From: Notamacropus eugenii
Taxonomy: Eukaryota > Chordata > Mammalia > Diprotodontia > Macropodidae
Assembly (NCBI RefSeq): GCF_028372415.1
Contig: NC_092875.1
Span: forward strand, 54,067,728-54,131,727
Direction of reading: 5' to 3'
DNA: 64,000 nt
This document shows positions 1 to 12,607 of the stretch, piece after piece (the first letter of the stretch is position 1; each line of letters starts with the position of its first letter). The translations under genes were made by a program, and so were the position numbers. The notes beneath the pieces were generated by a model. The model saw nothing but the letters and a program-made list of their open reading frames with translations. It made no database searches and was not told the DNA's origin.

Positions 1-1599
1 AGGCTAGAAGTCAGTTATCCTGATTCCAGCACTCTTCCCATTATACTGCATTGAGAAGTCTCCTTTCTTGGATGTCTCTCTTTTTTTTTTTTTTTTGCTG
101 ATTTCTGTTTTTCTTTTCCAAAGGGACAGAAGGAAGTATAGAAGATAAATTTTTCCACTTCTCTAATATTTGTGAATTTCCCATAAAAAAGTGGGATTGA
201 TTTCTTGATCACTGTGCTCAGGATCCCATTTCTGTCACCATCTTGGCTTTGCCTAAAAAAGAAAAATTTGCCTGGCATTGAAATTATCCACATTTTCCTC
301 CTTCTAGATTTCATGTATTGCTGCATGAGACTGCCACCTCTTCTAAATTAACTCATTATTCCCAAAGATAGGGTGGTAGAATCCTAGCAGCCTGATCTCC
401 AAGGGCCTCAGATGTTCAGGTAGCTATTGGGAAATCCAGAACTTGGGGACAATAACTCTGTGTTGCTGAGACTAAGAGTGATTTCAGAGTTCTCTCAGCT
501 TTCAGGTCCTGATTCTGTAAAAATGTTCAGTGATGGGTGGGCATTTGGGAAATTGCATTCCCAGGATAGATTTACAGGTCATTTTAACACAGGAGACTCA
601 ATAACTAGATTCACTGTGTTCCTCAAACTGTTTCAACCACACCTTGACTACTGAGCCACCCCGCCCTTTCCCCCCCATGAGGTAATATTTGAGGCCATCT
701 CCCACTGCTGAGAGATGAACAGTAAGGTAGTCTTCTGCTTATAGCAATTAAAAGTTGAGGGGATAAGAAGTGAGACTGGTGATTGGGAGGGGGTGGGTGG
801 GTCATCATAAGCCTCTAGCACAGAGGCACAGTTGAAATCTCTGTGCTCTTCAGCCTCTAACCCAGCCAACTGAATAGAGTTTATTCTTATACCAGGACAC
901 TAGGCAGCAGGTGTTAGCCCACTGCAGTCTTCAATATTTGAGATACTTTTTCTTCAGTAGCATTTTTTTTTTGCCCCAATGATTGTAGGGTGGATATAGA
1001 ACAAAAGAGTTTTCCATTTTATGTAAAGATATTTAGGAACAGAATAAAGCATTGGAATGAACTTAAAATTGCATTCTTAGTGGCAGTGAATGAGGAATCA
1101 GCTTATCTACCTCTCTTCCTTCTAGCAGAATTATTCTGTCTTACAGGTGGGTTTGGGTGGAATTTGAAGGGTGGACTTCACTTCAAGGAACACAGTTGCA
1201 TCCCTAGGGATTGTTCCTCTTTCCATGGAGGTATTAAGTGCTCTAGTACTTGTTGGTACAGTTTTCAACTGTGGCTGAGGAGAAAAATCTATCACCCTCC
1301 AATCACTGATGGAATCCTAATAAAGTTGCCCCAGCCCCAATATTGTAGCTTCCTTATAGGCCCCATTGAACATCAGGCCCACTGCCTCTACCTAGTCACT
1401 CACCAATACCCCCAACTCAATATCCTGACTTCTTCATATATATATCTCACTGCTCACTAGAACAACAGGTGTGTCCATGAACTCATATTTCTCATAGGAA
1501 TGGCATATCCATGTGGTGGGATCCCAGTCATTGACTGTAGCTAGCCACTGCTTCTAGACCCATTCCTCATATTTCCCACAGAAACAGTCAGTGTGTCCA
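1..1599. other. No gene recognised
   Basis: Unique-looking A/T-rich sequence with poly-T runs. The 156-codon open frame at 990-1460 shows no family signature. Confidence 0.5.
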
Positions 1600-2130
1600 T
1601 GCACTTAACTACAACCACATCCATCCAGTCTCAGACAGGACCACAATACTCAGTCAATCAGAAAGCAGCGTGATCAAGATGCCCAAGCAGGATGTGGACC
1701 CCAAAACAATAGAAGAGACTGTCCCTAAGTAGGCACCTGTGCAGTAATAGCAAAAGCTGTCCTTTAGATGAACTTGTGACAAAGAGAGGCTTATTTATAA
1801 TATCATTATTGTAATACATACCTCCCCTGCCATGGGTTTTTCTATATGCATTTAGGGTAATTGCACACACAGTTTCACTGTGGCTGGGATCCCTTCCCTA
1901 TTATTGAATTCCTTAATAAACCCCTCCTGCCTTCTTAATATTCATAATTTCTATTATGTAATTGCATCTTTATCCTATAAAAATCCATCTTGCTTTCTCT
2001 GAAGTTGCTGGTTTCTCTTGGAACCTAGCCAGCTTCATGAGGGGCATCAATTTCAATAAATGCCTATACTTGGATTAGAGGTAGTCTGACTGAATTCTTA
2101 GAGATGGTTCCACCACAACACATCATGAAA
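1600..2130 (+). repeat. LTR-like fossil (low confidence)
   Basis: Contains CCTATAAAAATCC followed about 85 bp later by CAATAAATGCC, the spacing of an LTR promoter and poly(A) signal. No matching second copy was found in the window. Family unknown. Confidence 0.3.
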
Positions 2131-2519
2131 CCACAACATCACCAGGGTGAAACCCCTCTCCAAACAGAGATAGATGGAGCCTGAGGGCAACAGAAAGAAG
2201 TTTTCCACCAGGCTGTAGCAGAAGCATTTCAGTCTTGGTAGGTCCTGCCAAAATTTGAACATCACTGGCATGGCATTTAAAAAGATAGGATCACTTCCAT
2301 CAAAGAATGTTCTTAGTGGAAGTAGTGGTGATGAATATTCAAATAAATTCGAATAATTTCACTTCAATTAAACTAAGCAAAACTCAAAACATTTTAGGGA
2401 TCCCATTCATCACAAGGTTCTAGATTTACCAGTACACGGGCACTTACAGGAGCACCAATGTGAAGCAGTAATCCACATACACCTTGGCTAGAACTCGATT
2501 CAGTTGGAGTGGAGAGAGT

Positions 2520-2765
2520 GCCAGACCTGGAGTCAGCAAGGCTCATCTTTTGGAGTTCAAATCTGATCTCAGACACTTACTAACTGTATGACCCTGGGCA
2601 AATTACTTCACCCTATTTGCCTCAGTTCCACATCTACAAAATGAGTTGGAGAAGGAAAGGCTCTATCAAAGATACTCCAGTATCTTTGCCAAGACACTGA
2701 TAAACTCCAGATGGGGTCATGGAGAGTTGGACATGTCAACTGAAGTGACTGACATCAAGAGAAAT
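2520..2765 (+). repeat. tRNA-derived SINE (Mar1-like)
   Basis: TATGACCCTGGGCAAATTAC, CTACAAAATGAGTTGGAGAAGG and GATGGGGTCATGGAGAGTTGG in the order of the marsupial Mar1-like SINE. Confidence 0.75.
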
Positions 2766-3254
2766 TAAGGAAGAATAATTTTCTCTAAAACCCTTTCCAA
2801 ATTCCTGGAAAAGTTCCTCTGAAAGGTGGGTAATAGATTGAAGACAAAAAAAGGCTTTTTGTTAGGTGAATGTTAAAAGACAGAAAGAACATTCATTCGG
2901 TGAATAGATCTAAATACCTGCTTTCTGACTTCAAGGACACTAGGTAGTATCCCTTGTGTGAGGTAGAAAACTGGGAAGGGATTTCTCTCTCTATTATAAG
3001 ATAGTGGACACATTGGTCTAACTTAAAGTGAATAAGACATTTTTAGAAATTAAATTTACAATCTATTTGTGGTATGTATATGCAAATTATTGGGTACTAT
3101 TTATAATATAAAATTTTGGATATCCATGCCCAAGAAGTCCATGAAAGAACCTGGAAAGTCTTAGACTTGTTTTCAGTACCAGGAGGCAGAACCATGAGCA
3201 GTGGATGGAGTTTCAAAAAATACATTTAGCCTTATGTAAGGGAAAATTTCCCAA

Positions 3255-3465
3255 TAATTAGAGCTTGTGTTTGTTCTTCATTCTTGAAGATGACCATGAC
3301 ATCAAGATGATGACATGACTTGCAGTTGACTTTGATTTGAGTGAGGGAGGGCTGTGCAAGGTCACCAACCTCACTTTCTTCTCCTGAGCCATCTGGGTCC
3401 AATGACTGATATTCATCAGGATCACTGGAGGTGGCCCAGGATGCAATGTGAGACCCTGGCTACCC
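3255..3465 (-). repeat. tRNA-headed marsupial SINE, tail part only
   Basis: Shares GAGTGAGGGAGGGCTGTGCA and GATATTCATCAGGATCACTGG with 11905-12217, but the tRNA head is missing. Confidence 0.75.
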
Positions 3466-3956
3466 ATAGTCTCACATGGTACCCATTAGAGCTACCCATA
3501 AGGGGAATGGGCTGCCTCAGGAGGTAGTGACTCCTCCCCTCAGATTGTGCTTTGTCAGGCAGTCTATCTAGATAATCATTTACTGTACGCCATTTTCCTT
3601 TTTGAGTTGCACTTTGTCCAAGAGATCTGTAATCTCAAAGCTAGGAGAGCACTGGAGTACCGTAAATTGAAATGTTAAGCCTAGCTCCATGACTGTTAAC
3701 CACCCAATCACCACTCATGGCTCCATTTATTTTAATGTTACTTTGTGGTAATTTATTGAATTAATTCCCTCCTTTGTTTATCTCTTAAAAGGCAGATGTT
3801 TCTACTCAAAGGACCTTTACACTAAATTCTGATTTAGAGTTTATCACCTTTTGTTAACTTCTCTCTTTCATCCAAGACATTATTTTTAGGAGAAAGGAAT
3901 TGAACTGGTCCAGGCTTTTAAGCAGACCTTTTAAAATGAGATCTCTATTGATAGCT

Positions 3957-6255
3957 TTTCTTTTTCTTTTTTTTTTTTTTTTTTGCTTTTTTATTAAATT
4001 TATTTATTTAACTTTTAACATTCATTTTCACAAAATTTTGGGTTACAAATTTTCTCCCCTTTTGTCCCCTCCCCCCCCAAACACCAAGCATTCTAATTTC
4101 CCCTATGACCAATCTGCTCTCTCTTCTATCATCCCTCTCTGCCCTTGTCTCTATCTTCTCTTTTGTCCTGTAGGGCCAGATAGCTTTCTATACCCCTTTA
4201 CCTGTTTTTCTTATTTCCTAGTGGCAAGAACATTACTCGACAGTTGATCCTAACACTTTGAGTTCCAACTTCTCTTCCTCCCTCCCTCCCCACCCCTTCC
4301 CTTTGGAAGGCAAGCAATTCAATATAGGCCATATCTGTGTAGTTTTGCAAATGACTTCCATAATAGTTGTGTTGTATAGGACTAACTATATTTCCCTCCA
4401 TCCTATCCTGTCCCCCATTACTTCTATTCTCTTTTGATCCTATCCCTCCCCATGAGTGTCGACCTCGAATTGCACTCTCCTCCTCATGCCCTCCCTTCTA
4501 TCATCCCCCCCACCCTGCTTGTCCCCTTAACCCCCACTTTCCTGTATTGTGAGATAGGTTTTCCTACCAAAATGAGTGTGCACTTTATTCTTTTCTTTAG
4601 TGGAATGTGATGAGAGTAGACTTCATGTTTTTCTCTCACCTCCCCTCTTTATCCCTCCACTAATGAGTCTTTTGATTGCTTCTTTTATGAGAGATAATTT
4701 GCCCCATTCAATTTCTCCCTTTCTCTTCCCAATATATTTCTCTCTCACTGCTTGATTTCATTTTGTTTTAAAGATATGATCCCATCCTATTCAATTCACT
4801 CTGTGCACTCTGTCTCTATGTATGTGAGCGTGTGTGCATGTGTAATCCCACCCAGTACCCAGATACTGAAATGTTTCAAGAGTTACAAATATTGTCTTTC
4901 CATGTAGGAATGTAAACAGTTCAGCTTTAGTAAGTCCCTTATGACTTCACTTTGCTGTTCACCTTTTCATGGTTCTCTTCATTCTTGTGTTTGAAAGTCA
5001 AATTTTCTTTTCAGCTCTGGTCTTTTCATCAAGAATACTTGAAAATCCTCTATTTCATTGAAAGACCATTTTTTCCCCTGAAGTATTATAGTCAGTTTTG
5101 CTGGGTAGGTGATTCTTGGTTTTAGTCCTAGTTCCTTTGACTTCTGGAATATACTGTTCCATGCCCTTCGATCCCTTAATGTAGAGGCTGCTAGATCTTG
5201 TGTTATCCTGATTGTATTTCCACAATACTTGAATTGTTTCTTTCTAGCTGCCTGCAGTATTTTCTCCTTGACCTGGGAACTCTGGAATTTGGCCACAATG
5301 TTCCTAGGAGTTTCTCTTTTTGGATCTCTTTCAGGCGGTGTTCTGTGGATTCCTTGAATATTTATTTTGCCCTCTGGTTCTAGAATCTCAGGGCAGTTTT
5401 CCTTGATAATTTCATGAAAGATGGTGTCTAGGCTCTTCTTTTGATCATGGCTTTCAGGTAGTCCCATAATTTTTAAATTGTCTCTCCTGGATCTATTTTC
5501 CAGGTCTGTTGTTTTTCCAATGAGATATTTCACATTATCTTCCATTTTTCCATTCTTCTCTCTTTGTTCTGTGATTTCTTGGTTTTGCGTAAAGTCATTA
5601 GCCTCCATCTGTGCCATTCTAATTTTGAAAGAACTATTTTCTTCAGTGAGCTTTTGAATTTCCTTTTCCATCTGGCTAATTCTGCTTTTGAAAGCATTCT
5701 TCTCCTCATTGGCTTTTTGAACCTCTTTTGCCAATTGAGTTAGGCTAGTTTTCAAGGTGTTAATTTCTTCAACATTTTTTTGGGTCTCCCTTAGCAGGGA
5801 GCTGATCTGCTGTTCATGCTTTGACTTCATGTCTCTCATTTCTCTTCCCAGCTTTTCCTCCACCTCTCTAACTTGATTTTCAAAATTCTTTTTGAGCTCT
5901 TCCATGGCCTGAGCCCATTGGGTGGGCTGGGACACAGAAGCCTTGATTTCTGTGTCTTTGCCTGATGGTAAGCATTGTTCTTCCTCATCAGAAAGGAAGG
6001 GAGGAAATGCCTGTTCGCCAAGAAAGTAACCTTCTATAGTCTTATTTCTTTTCCCTTTTCTGGGCATTTTCCCAGCCAGTGACTTGACCTCTGAATCGAT
6101 AGCTTTTCTTTTGAAATTATCTAGATTACCCCTGTACTGTACTTCATCCATCTTTCCAGAGAACTATCTTTTGTAACAAAGAATTTTTCAAGAGAAAATA
6201 ATAAAGGTGAAAAGAAAAAAAATCAACCAAACTGACAGAAGAAAAAAACCCCTCC
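3957..6255 (-). mobile_element. Half-LINE (HAL1-like, L1 ORF1 only) with intact ORF1
   Basis: Reading the minus strand: a short leader, a complete L1-type ORF1 (6151-4979), then about 1 kb of purine-rich 3' UTR and a poly(A) tail ending near 3970. There is no ORF2. The same ORF1-plus-UTR order occurs at 8618-10620 and 19683-22293, so loss of ORF2 is a family trait. The open ORF suggests this is the youngest of the three copies. Confidence 0.85.
4979..6151 (-). CDS. L1-type ORF1 protein of half-LINE (390 aa, intact)
   Basis: RNA-binding chaperone of L1 retrotransposition. The N-terminus is basic (KMPRKGKRNK). Residues about 80-210 form a heptad-rich coiled coil that should trimerise. LENRSRRDNLKIMGLPE at 217-233 opens the RRM domain, and the C-terminal domain runs to the end with YPAKLTIILQGKKW at 349-362. 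Normal L1 ORF1 proteins are about 340-370 aa. Without ORF2 the element would depend on L1 enzymes supplied in trans. This is transposon coding, not a host gene. Confidence 0.9.
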   Translation of the reverse strand: MDEVQYRGNLDNFKRKAIDSEVKSLAGKMPRKGKRNKTIEGYFLGEQAFPPFLSDEEEQCLPSGKDTEIKASVSQPTQWAQAMEELKKNFENQVREVEEKLGREMRDMKSKHEQQISSLLRETQKNVEEINTLKTSLTQLAKEVQKANEEKNAFKSRISQMEKEIQKLTEENSSFKIRMAQMEANDFTQNQEITEQREKNGKMEDNVKYLIGKTTDLENRSRRDNLKIMGLPESHDQKKSLDTIFHEIIKENCPEILEPEGKINIQGIHRTPPERDPKRETPRNIVAKFQSSQVKEKILQAARKKQFKYCGNTIRITQDLAASTLRDRRAWNSIFQKSKELGLKPRITYPAKLTIILQGKKWSFNEIEDFQVFLMKRPELKRKFDFQTQE

Positions 6256-6299
6256 ATTTTATATGATGTTCTGTGCCCTTAGACTCCTCCCCTTCTCAT

Positions 6300-6745
6300 A
6301 ACCATTATAATTTATGTCTTCTCATAACCATTATTTGAGGCCCAGCTGGTTCTTTATATTTTGCAATATTCAGCTTTGACTGTTTTGTAGTAGTTTTTGC
6401 CTTTTATATCTAGTCACTGTGTGTATTGTTTTCTTGGCTCTGTTTACTTCACTTTGCATAAGCTCATATACATCTTTCCCTGTTTGTCTGTATTCATCAT
6501 ATTTGTAATTTCCTACAACACAATAATATTCCATTATATTAATTTACTACAACTTGTTTAACCATTCCCCAATTGATGGGCATCCATTTTTTTTCCCAAT
6601 CTTTGCTAAGACAAAAAGTGTTACTATAAATGTGGTGAGGTATATAGAACTTTTCTCAATGAACTCTTTGGGGGCATATGCCCCAAAGGAGAATTCTTAA
6701 ATCAAAGAGTACAGACATTTTGGTCACCTTACTTCAAAATTACAA
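6300..6745 (-). mobile_element. L1 ORF2 3'-end remnant
   Basis: The plus strand reads ATTCCATTA, CAACTTGTT and CCCCAATTGATGGGCATCC, which is the antisense of the conserved L1 ORF2 C-terminal end. It abuts the 5' end of the half-LINE at 3957-6255, so that element probably inserted into or beside it. Confidence 0.65.
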
Positions 6746-8617
6746 CTTGTTAAGCATGTATGTGTGTACTTTTTTTTTTTTTTAACATTAAGGCAGTGGG
6801 TCTTGGGGGACTTGTCAAAAAAGTTAAATTTTGTGCCATAAGTACACACATAGAAATTTTTTTTCTTTAGGTTTTTCATAAAGGGTATTTAATTAATTGA
6901 TTTTCTTCTGGAAAAAAGATAGAAACATTTCACTCAAAAAAAATCATGAGGGAAGAGGAGAGATTAGGAAACTATACTTTTGTAGGAAAAGTTCTGGTTT
7001 CTTCCCTTAGGTCAATCCCCTCCAAACTCTGACATCTTTAGTGACAGGATACAAATTTTATCAATTCTTTGTCACTGTCATGTATTCTCAGGAATATGTA
7101 AGATATTTCAGCTGTTAGGTTTATTGATTTAAAAAACACTATTTTTATTCTAAACCTAATAAATTAGAATCAGTATAGGAAAAGCACCAAGATGCAAGGC
7201 CAAACACACAGAAGTTCTTGAAGGAATTGGAAGTGAAGGCAAGAAATGCTATTTGTAGACATGGTACTGAAAGACCCCCACTTCTGATACTGTGTGTGTG
7301 TGACTTACAGCAAGTTGTGCTGGGAACAACACTCTAATACAACCCTACTGATCTCTGTTCCCCCCATGCAACTTAGACTAATTTTTTCTTAAAAGGTATT
7401 GAAAGGATCCTCAAGACTTGACTTCCTCTGAGACTGAAACCATTCACACCTCTTTCTGGTTACCAGAGTATAAGATATCTACAGAGAGCTCCAGTTGCTC
7501 TCTGATGATTGGCCACTGGACTAGGATAGGCAGCTTGGAAATGGGCGATTCACTCAATTTAATCAGCCCTCAGTGTGTGTGTGTGTCTGTGTATATATAT
7601 ATGTATGTATGTATGTGTATATATATGTGTGTATATATATATATGTGTGTGTATATATGTATATATGTATGTGTATGTATATGTATGTGTGTGTGTGTGT
7701 ATCCTTCCCCTTCTATGGCAAACTAGTGAATGGCATATGTATATCCCACTTTAACTGGAGAATACCTTACGAGTTTCTCATTTCCCCCCTTCCAAAAGTG
7801 AACATAAACACCAGAGGACTAGACTGAGTCAGGCTCAGCCCAGAGCATGAACCAACCTCCCAGTGCCCAATTTCATATTGAAACAAAGGATATTGCTCAA
7901 ACTATTTCTCAGGATTAAGATAGCATTTTACAGAACTTAAAATGCTATATAAAATGTGAACTGTTTATTAATAAAGCATTCCTTCTCCCTGCATAGGGTT
8001 CCAGAGAAGTGGCGGTGGTTTTGTGAGATGATTTTCTGTCACAAAGATGAACATAATCAACACTAAAGGAGCTGAACACATATCATGACCATAACATACC
8101 TATCCTTGAATGAGAATTCAAACTATAGTCTTTTAGGTTAAAACATTAGTATTTTGAGAGAGAAATGAAAAGATTAGAATAGCTACCAAGGAGTCTTAGA
8201 GATCTAGGAAGCTTTTCCCCTGTGACTCTCTTCAAATGAACTGTAACAAATAGTTGCCTTTATCACAAGCCCCCTTTGCCACATGAAAAGCAACCTAGCT
8301 CAGGACATGAATGTCCTGATAGTGGTAGTGTGCTAGAAAACGAATGCTTAATCAAGACCCTTTTTTCCATTAAAGATATTGAGCATTCAGTGGCTTGTAG
8401 AATATTGCTGTATAAACAAGTTTGGTTGAGGACATTTTGGTTTAGATTAGACAATCTGAAGATCACATTCTATTTGTCCCCTTCTGAAACATACCACCAA
8501 GCTAAGAGTTCTCCTTTTGTGCAAGTAAGAAAATAAGATACATTGATAACACAAACAAGGACATATGTATGGCCATTGTATACACCAGTAAAATACAACA
8601 GCTGACCTTGACTACAT
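6746..8617. other. No gene recognised
   Basis: Apart from the TG/TA run at 7574-7700 I see no repeat signature and no exon. Confidence 0.5.
7574..7700 (+). repeat. (TG)n/(TA)n microsatellite
   Basis: Mixed TGTG, TATA and GTAT units over about 125 bp; no gene. Confidence 0.95.
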
Positions 8618-9693
8618 TTGCTGATCACTTTGTCTCAGACTATGGAAGAGCTCAAAAAGGATTTTGGAAATCAAGTCAAAGAAGTAGAGGAAAAATTGGG
8701 AAGAGAAATGAAAATGATGCAAGAAAATAATGAAAACCAAGTCAACAGATTGCTAAAGAAAACACCCAAAAATGCTGAAGATAATAACATCTTTAATATT
8801 AGATTAATCCAAATGGCAAAAGAGGTCCAAAAAGCCAACGAGGAGAAGAATGCCTTAAAAAGCACAATGGGCTAAATGGAAAAAGAAGTCCAAAAACTCA
8901 CTGAAGAAAATAATTCTTTAAAAATTAGAATGGGGCACATAGAAGCTAATGACTTTATGAGAAATCAAGAAATTATGAAACCAAAACCAAAAGAGTGAAA
9001 AAATAACAGACAATGTGAAGTATCTCACTGGAAAAACAACTAACCTAGAAAATGGATTCAGGAGAAATGATTTAGCAATTATTGGACTACCTGAAAGCCA
9101 TGATCAAACAAAGAGCCTAGACATCATCTTTCAAGAAATTATCAAGGAAAATGCCCTGATGTTCTAGAACCAGAGGGTAAAATAGAAATGGAAAGAATCC
9201 ACCACTCACCTCCTGAAAGAGATCCCAAAAGAAAAACTCCTAGAATTATTGTAGTCAAATTCCAGAGTTCCCAGATCAAGGAGAAAATATTACAAGCAGC
9301 CAGAAAAAAAAAAAACAACTCAAGTTTAGTATTTAGTAACTTTAGTAACAGGATTTAGTAACTTCCACACTAAGGGATATGAGGGCTTGGAATATTATAT
9401 TCCAGAGGTCAAAGGAGATACAACTAAAAGTAAGAATCACCTACCCAGCAAAACTGACTACAATACTTCAGGGGTAAAAATGGAACTTCAATGAAAGAGA
9501 GGACTTCCAAGCATTCTTGATGAACAGACCAGAGTTGACTAGAAAATTTGACTTTCAAATACAAGAATCAAGAGAAGCATGAAAAAAACCACAAGGAACT
9601 TACTATAGTTGAACTGTCTACATTCCTATATGGAAAGATGATATTTGTAATTCATGAGACCTTTCTTAGTAGTAGGATAGTTGGAGGAAAAGA

Positions 9694-9755
<62 letters not shown>

Positions 9756-10620
9756 TACATATACTATGTATATGTATGTATAGATATATATGGAGAGCAG
9801 GGCACAGGGTGAGCTGAATATGAAGGGATTACATCTAAAAAAGAAAATTAAGGGTTGAAAGGAATTTACTAGGAAAAAGATAAATGGAGAGGTAGAATAT
9901 AGTAAATCATCTCACATAAAAGAGGCAAGAAAAAGTTTTTACAATGGAAGGGAAGAAGGGGAAGGTGAGAGGGAATAAGTGAACCTTCCTTCAGGAGGGA
10001 ATAAAATACACACTCAGCTGGATACGGAAGTTCATCTTACCTTACAGGAAAGCAGGGGAGAACAAAATAGGAGAGGATAATAGAAGGGACAGCGGATTGA
10101 GGGAAAGAGTAATCATAAGCACACACTTTGGTAGAGGAATAGGTCAAAGGAAAGAACTGAATAAATGGAGGGTGGGATAGGAGAGAGGGAAATATAGTCT
10201 TTCACAACATGACTGTTATGAAAGTGTTTTGCATGACTACACATGTATAACCTTTATCGAATTGCTAGCCGTCTCAATGAAGGTGGGTGGGGAGAGGGGA
10301 AGGGAGAGAATGTGGAACTCAGAACTTTAAAAATGAATGTTAGAGGTTGTTTTTACATGCAACTAGAAAAGAAGATATATAACAACGAGACATAGAAATC
10401 TATCTTATCCTACAGGAAAATGGAAGGGAAAGGGATGGCGGTAGGGTATGATAGAAGGGAGGGCAGATTGGAGGAAAGGGAGAAAGGGCAATCAGAATAC
10501 ACACTGTCTAGGGGTGGGGGTAGGAGTGAGATGGGGAGAAAGTTTGAAATTCAAAATTTTGTGGAAGTAAATGTTGAAAACTAAAAATAAAGAAATTTAT
10601 GTAAAAAGAAAGTTACCTAA
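8618..10620 (+). mobile_element. Half-LINE (HAL1-like), 5'-truncated and decayed
   Basis: It begins inside the coiled-coil part of ORF1, at ATGGAAGAGCTCAAAAAGGA, and keeps most of ORF1 but with in-frame stops, for example TAA soon after the AAAAGCACAATGGGC stretch near 8873. The purine-rich 3' UTR follows directly, with no ORF2. A (TA)n run has grown inside the UTR at 9697-9746. Confidence 0.82.
9697..9746 (+). repeat. (TA)n microsatellite in half-LINE 3' UTR
   Basis: About 25 TA units within the element at 8618-10620. Confidence 0.95.
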
Positions 10621-11304
10621 AATGTTTGGATTTTCATCCTCTATAAAGGAAGGTTTGGGGAGGAGTTTAGTGTTCCACTATCCAGCCCTCTATTCAAAGT
10701 GGAGAAGCAACTACGGGGGTGATGGAAAAACTGAGTCAATCAGCATAGTGATATTTTAGGTGGTCATCTTATCCTGGGTAAGGTATGATGTTCTCTGAAG
10801 TAGAAACCAACCAGAGCTGCTGATGGAAAATGAAGACTCCTCATGAACCTGTTCCACTCTGATCAGTATGGAAGTTTTGACCTGCTTTGTTTCCCAACTC
10901 AAGCCAGTTCACCCTTCTTTAGGCCACCTGCTAGCTGCCCCCCCTCCACCCCCGTTCCTGGGGTTCACCATTTTAATGCCAAACATAGTGCTCACACAGG
11001 ACTGACTTAGTCCTCTGCAGCTCAGAACTTTTAAACTCATGAAATCCAGTAGCCTCACTCTCTAGCAGCAAGGATCATAGGCCCACAACATTCCCAGACA
11101 GTTTAGACATCTATAAAGGCAACTGCTAGATCTAGATGTCTATGTTGCATTAGTAATTCAAAATTATACATATATAATAAATATGTGTATATACATATAC
11201 ATTTATATATTAAATATAAATATTAAATTATATATTTATTTATTTATTTATTTCAATTTTCTGTCTTCAACCCACAGCAGCACTTGGTCCATGCTTGACA
11301 GACA
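10621..11304. other. No gene recognised
   Basis: Unique sequence, with a strongly A/T-rich stretch at 11163-11255 (TATA and ATTT units). Confidence 0.5.
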
Positions 11305-11475
11305 TGATAGTCACGAGTGTGGTACAGCAGAACAAGCATTGAATTTGGAGTCGGAACACAAGTTTGCATTCCAGCTCCATCATTTATTATCCATGATCTT
11401 AAGCAAGTCACTTTACTTTCCTGGGCCTTATTCCCTCATTGGTAAAATTAGGAGGCTGGGCTACATGCCGGTTTC
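11305..11475 (+). repeat. MIR-like remnant downstream of the Bucky ball-like gene
   Basis: ATTGAATTTGGAGTCGGAAC, GATCTTAAGCAAGTCACTTTAC and a decayed end at GTTTCTTTTATTAC. Confidence 0.55.
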
Positions 11476-11476
11476 T

Positions 11477-11482
11477 TTTATT
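11477..11482 (-). promoter_or_regulatory. Poly(A) signal of the Bucky ball-like gene (candidate)
   Basis: AATAAA on the minus strand, 86 nt after the predicted stop codon. It lies just inside the end of a MIR-like repeat, so the signal may have come from that repeat. Confidence 0.5.
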
Positions 11483-11567
11483 ACTAACACCTAGAAACCT
11501 AGGACAATGTTGACATGCATTAAGAGGAAGACAGCTTACTTGAAACAAAGAAACCTTATGATAAGGT

Positions 11568-11728
11568 CTAGGTGTTTTCTTTTACATACGAGTTCTGTTG
11601 TTCTCTACCTAAGGGGAGCCTTTCAATGTCTTCCTGTCTCCTTATAGAATGGTATACGTCTCCCAGGAGATGGGTCCTGGACCTTTTAAAAATCGAACAC
11701 ACAACTTCAATACTACTACTATGGCTTT
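11568..11728 (-). CDS. BUC: Bucky ball-like gene, exon 6 (predicted last coding exon)
   Basis: Acceptor GGATGATCTAG|AAAGCC continues the phase from exon 5 and runs 53 codons to TAG at 11570-11568. It codes for a basic, serine-rich tail with EVVCSIFKRSRTHLLGDV. An AATAAA signal follows 86 nt after the stop. The acceptor has a weak pyrimidine tract, so this exon is the least certain. I saw no arginine-glycine repeat tail of the kind reported for zebrafish Buc. Confidence 0.55.
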
Positions 11729-12540
11729 CTAGATCATCCCAAACACAAATTGTTTGAATAATGCCCAAGCATCCCAACCCAGGAATCAGATGGCTCCCTA
11801 TGGAAATATACATGTTTTATTTCAAGAAGAAGGAAGAATAAGTAAGGAGGAAGAAAGAAAAGGAAGAAGCAGCTTTATCAGTCAGCGTTCTTATATAATA
11901 TGCAAGTGTGTTCATCCTTCATTGCCAAAGAAGACCATGCCGTCAGAGAAATGATGACCTGACTTGCACTTGACTTTGTTTTGAGTGAGGGAGGGCTGTG
12001 CAGGTCACCAGCCTCACTTCTCCTCCAGAGCCATCTCAATCCAGTGACCAGATATTCATCAGGATGACTGGAGATGACCCAGGATGAGGCAATTGGGGTT
12101 AAGTGACTTGCCCAAGATCACACAGCTAGTGAGTGTCAAGTGTCTGAGGTGAGATTTGAACTCAGGTCCTCCTGATTCCTGCACTGGTGCTCTATCCACT
12201 GCACCACCTAGCTGCCCTAACATGCCTAACAGTACCTAATATGCAAGTAGTGTCTGGTTAAAGTGACCATTATTGAAGTCATATCATAGGAACAGAGGAC
12301 AAAGACCACAAAGGAATGGTGATAAAGAAAGTGTTTCAACTACTTATTATCAGCTTACCTCCATTTCTCAGGCATCTACTGAAAAAAATCCATCTATTCC
12401 TCCCCTTTCACTCAAAAAAGGGAAGAATAAAGTCCTCAGATGGTAGACATAAAAAATTAAAAGAGAAATCCCTGAGTTGATAAGTATCCAACTTTTTCTT
12501 TATAATTTTCAGAAATTTATTCAGTGGCATCCTCCCCCTC

Positions 12541-12607
<67 letters not shown>

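Noticed and set aside
990-1460. 156-codon plus-strand open frame
   Set aside because: No recognisable domain, no splice or promoter context; length is within chance for A/T-rich DNA of this size.
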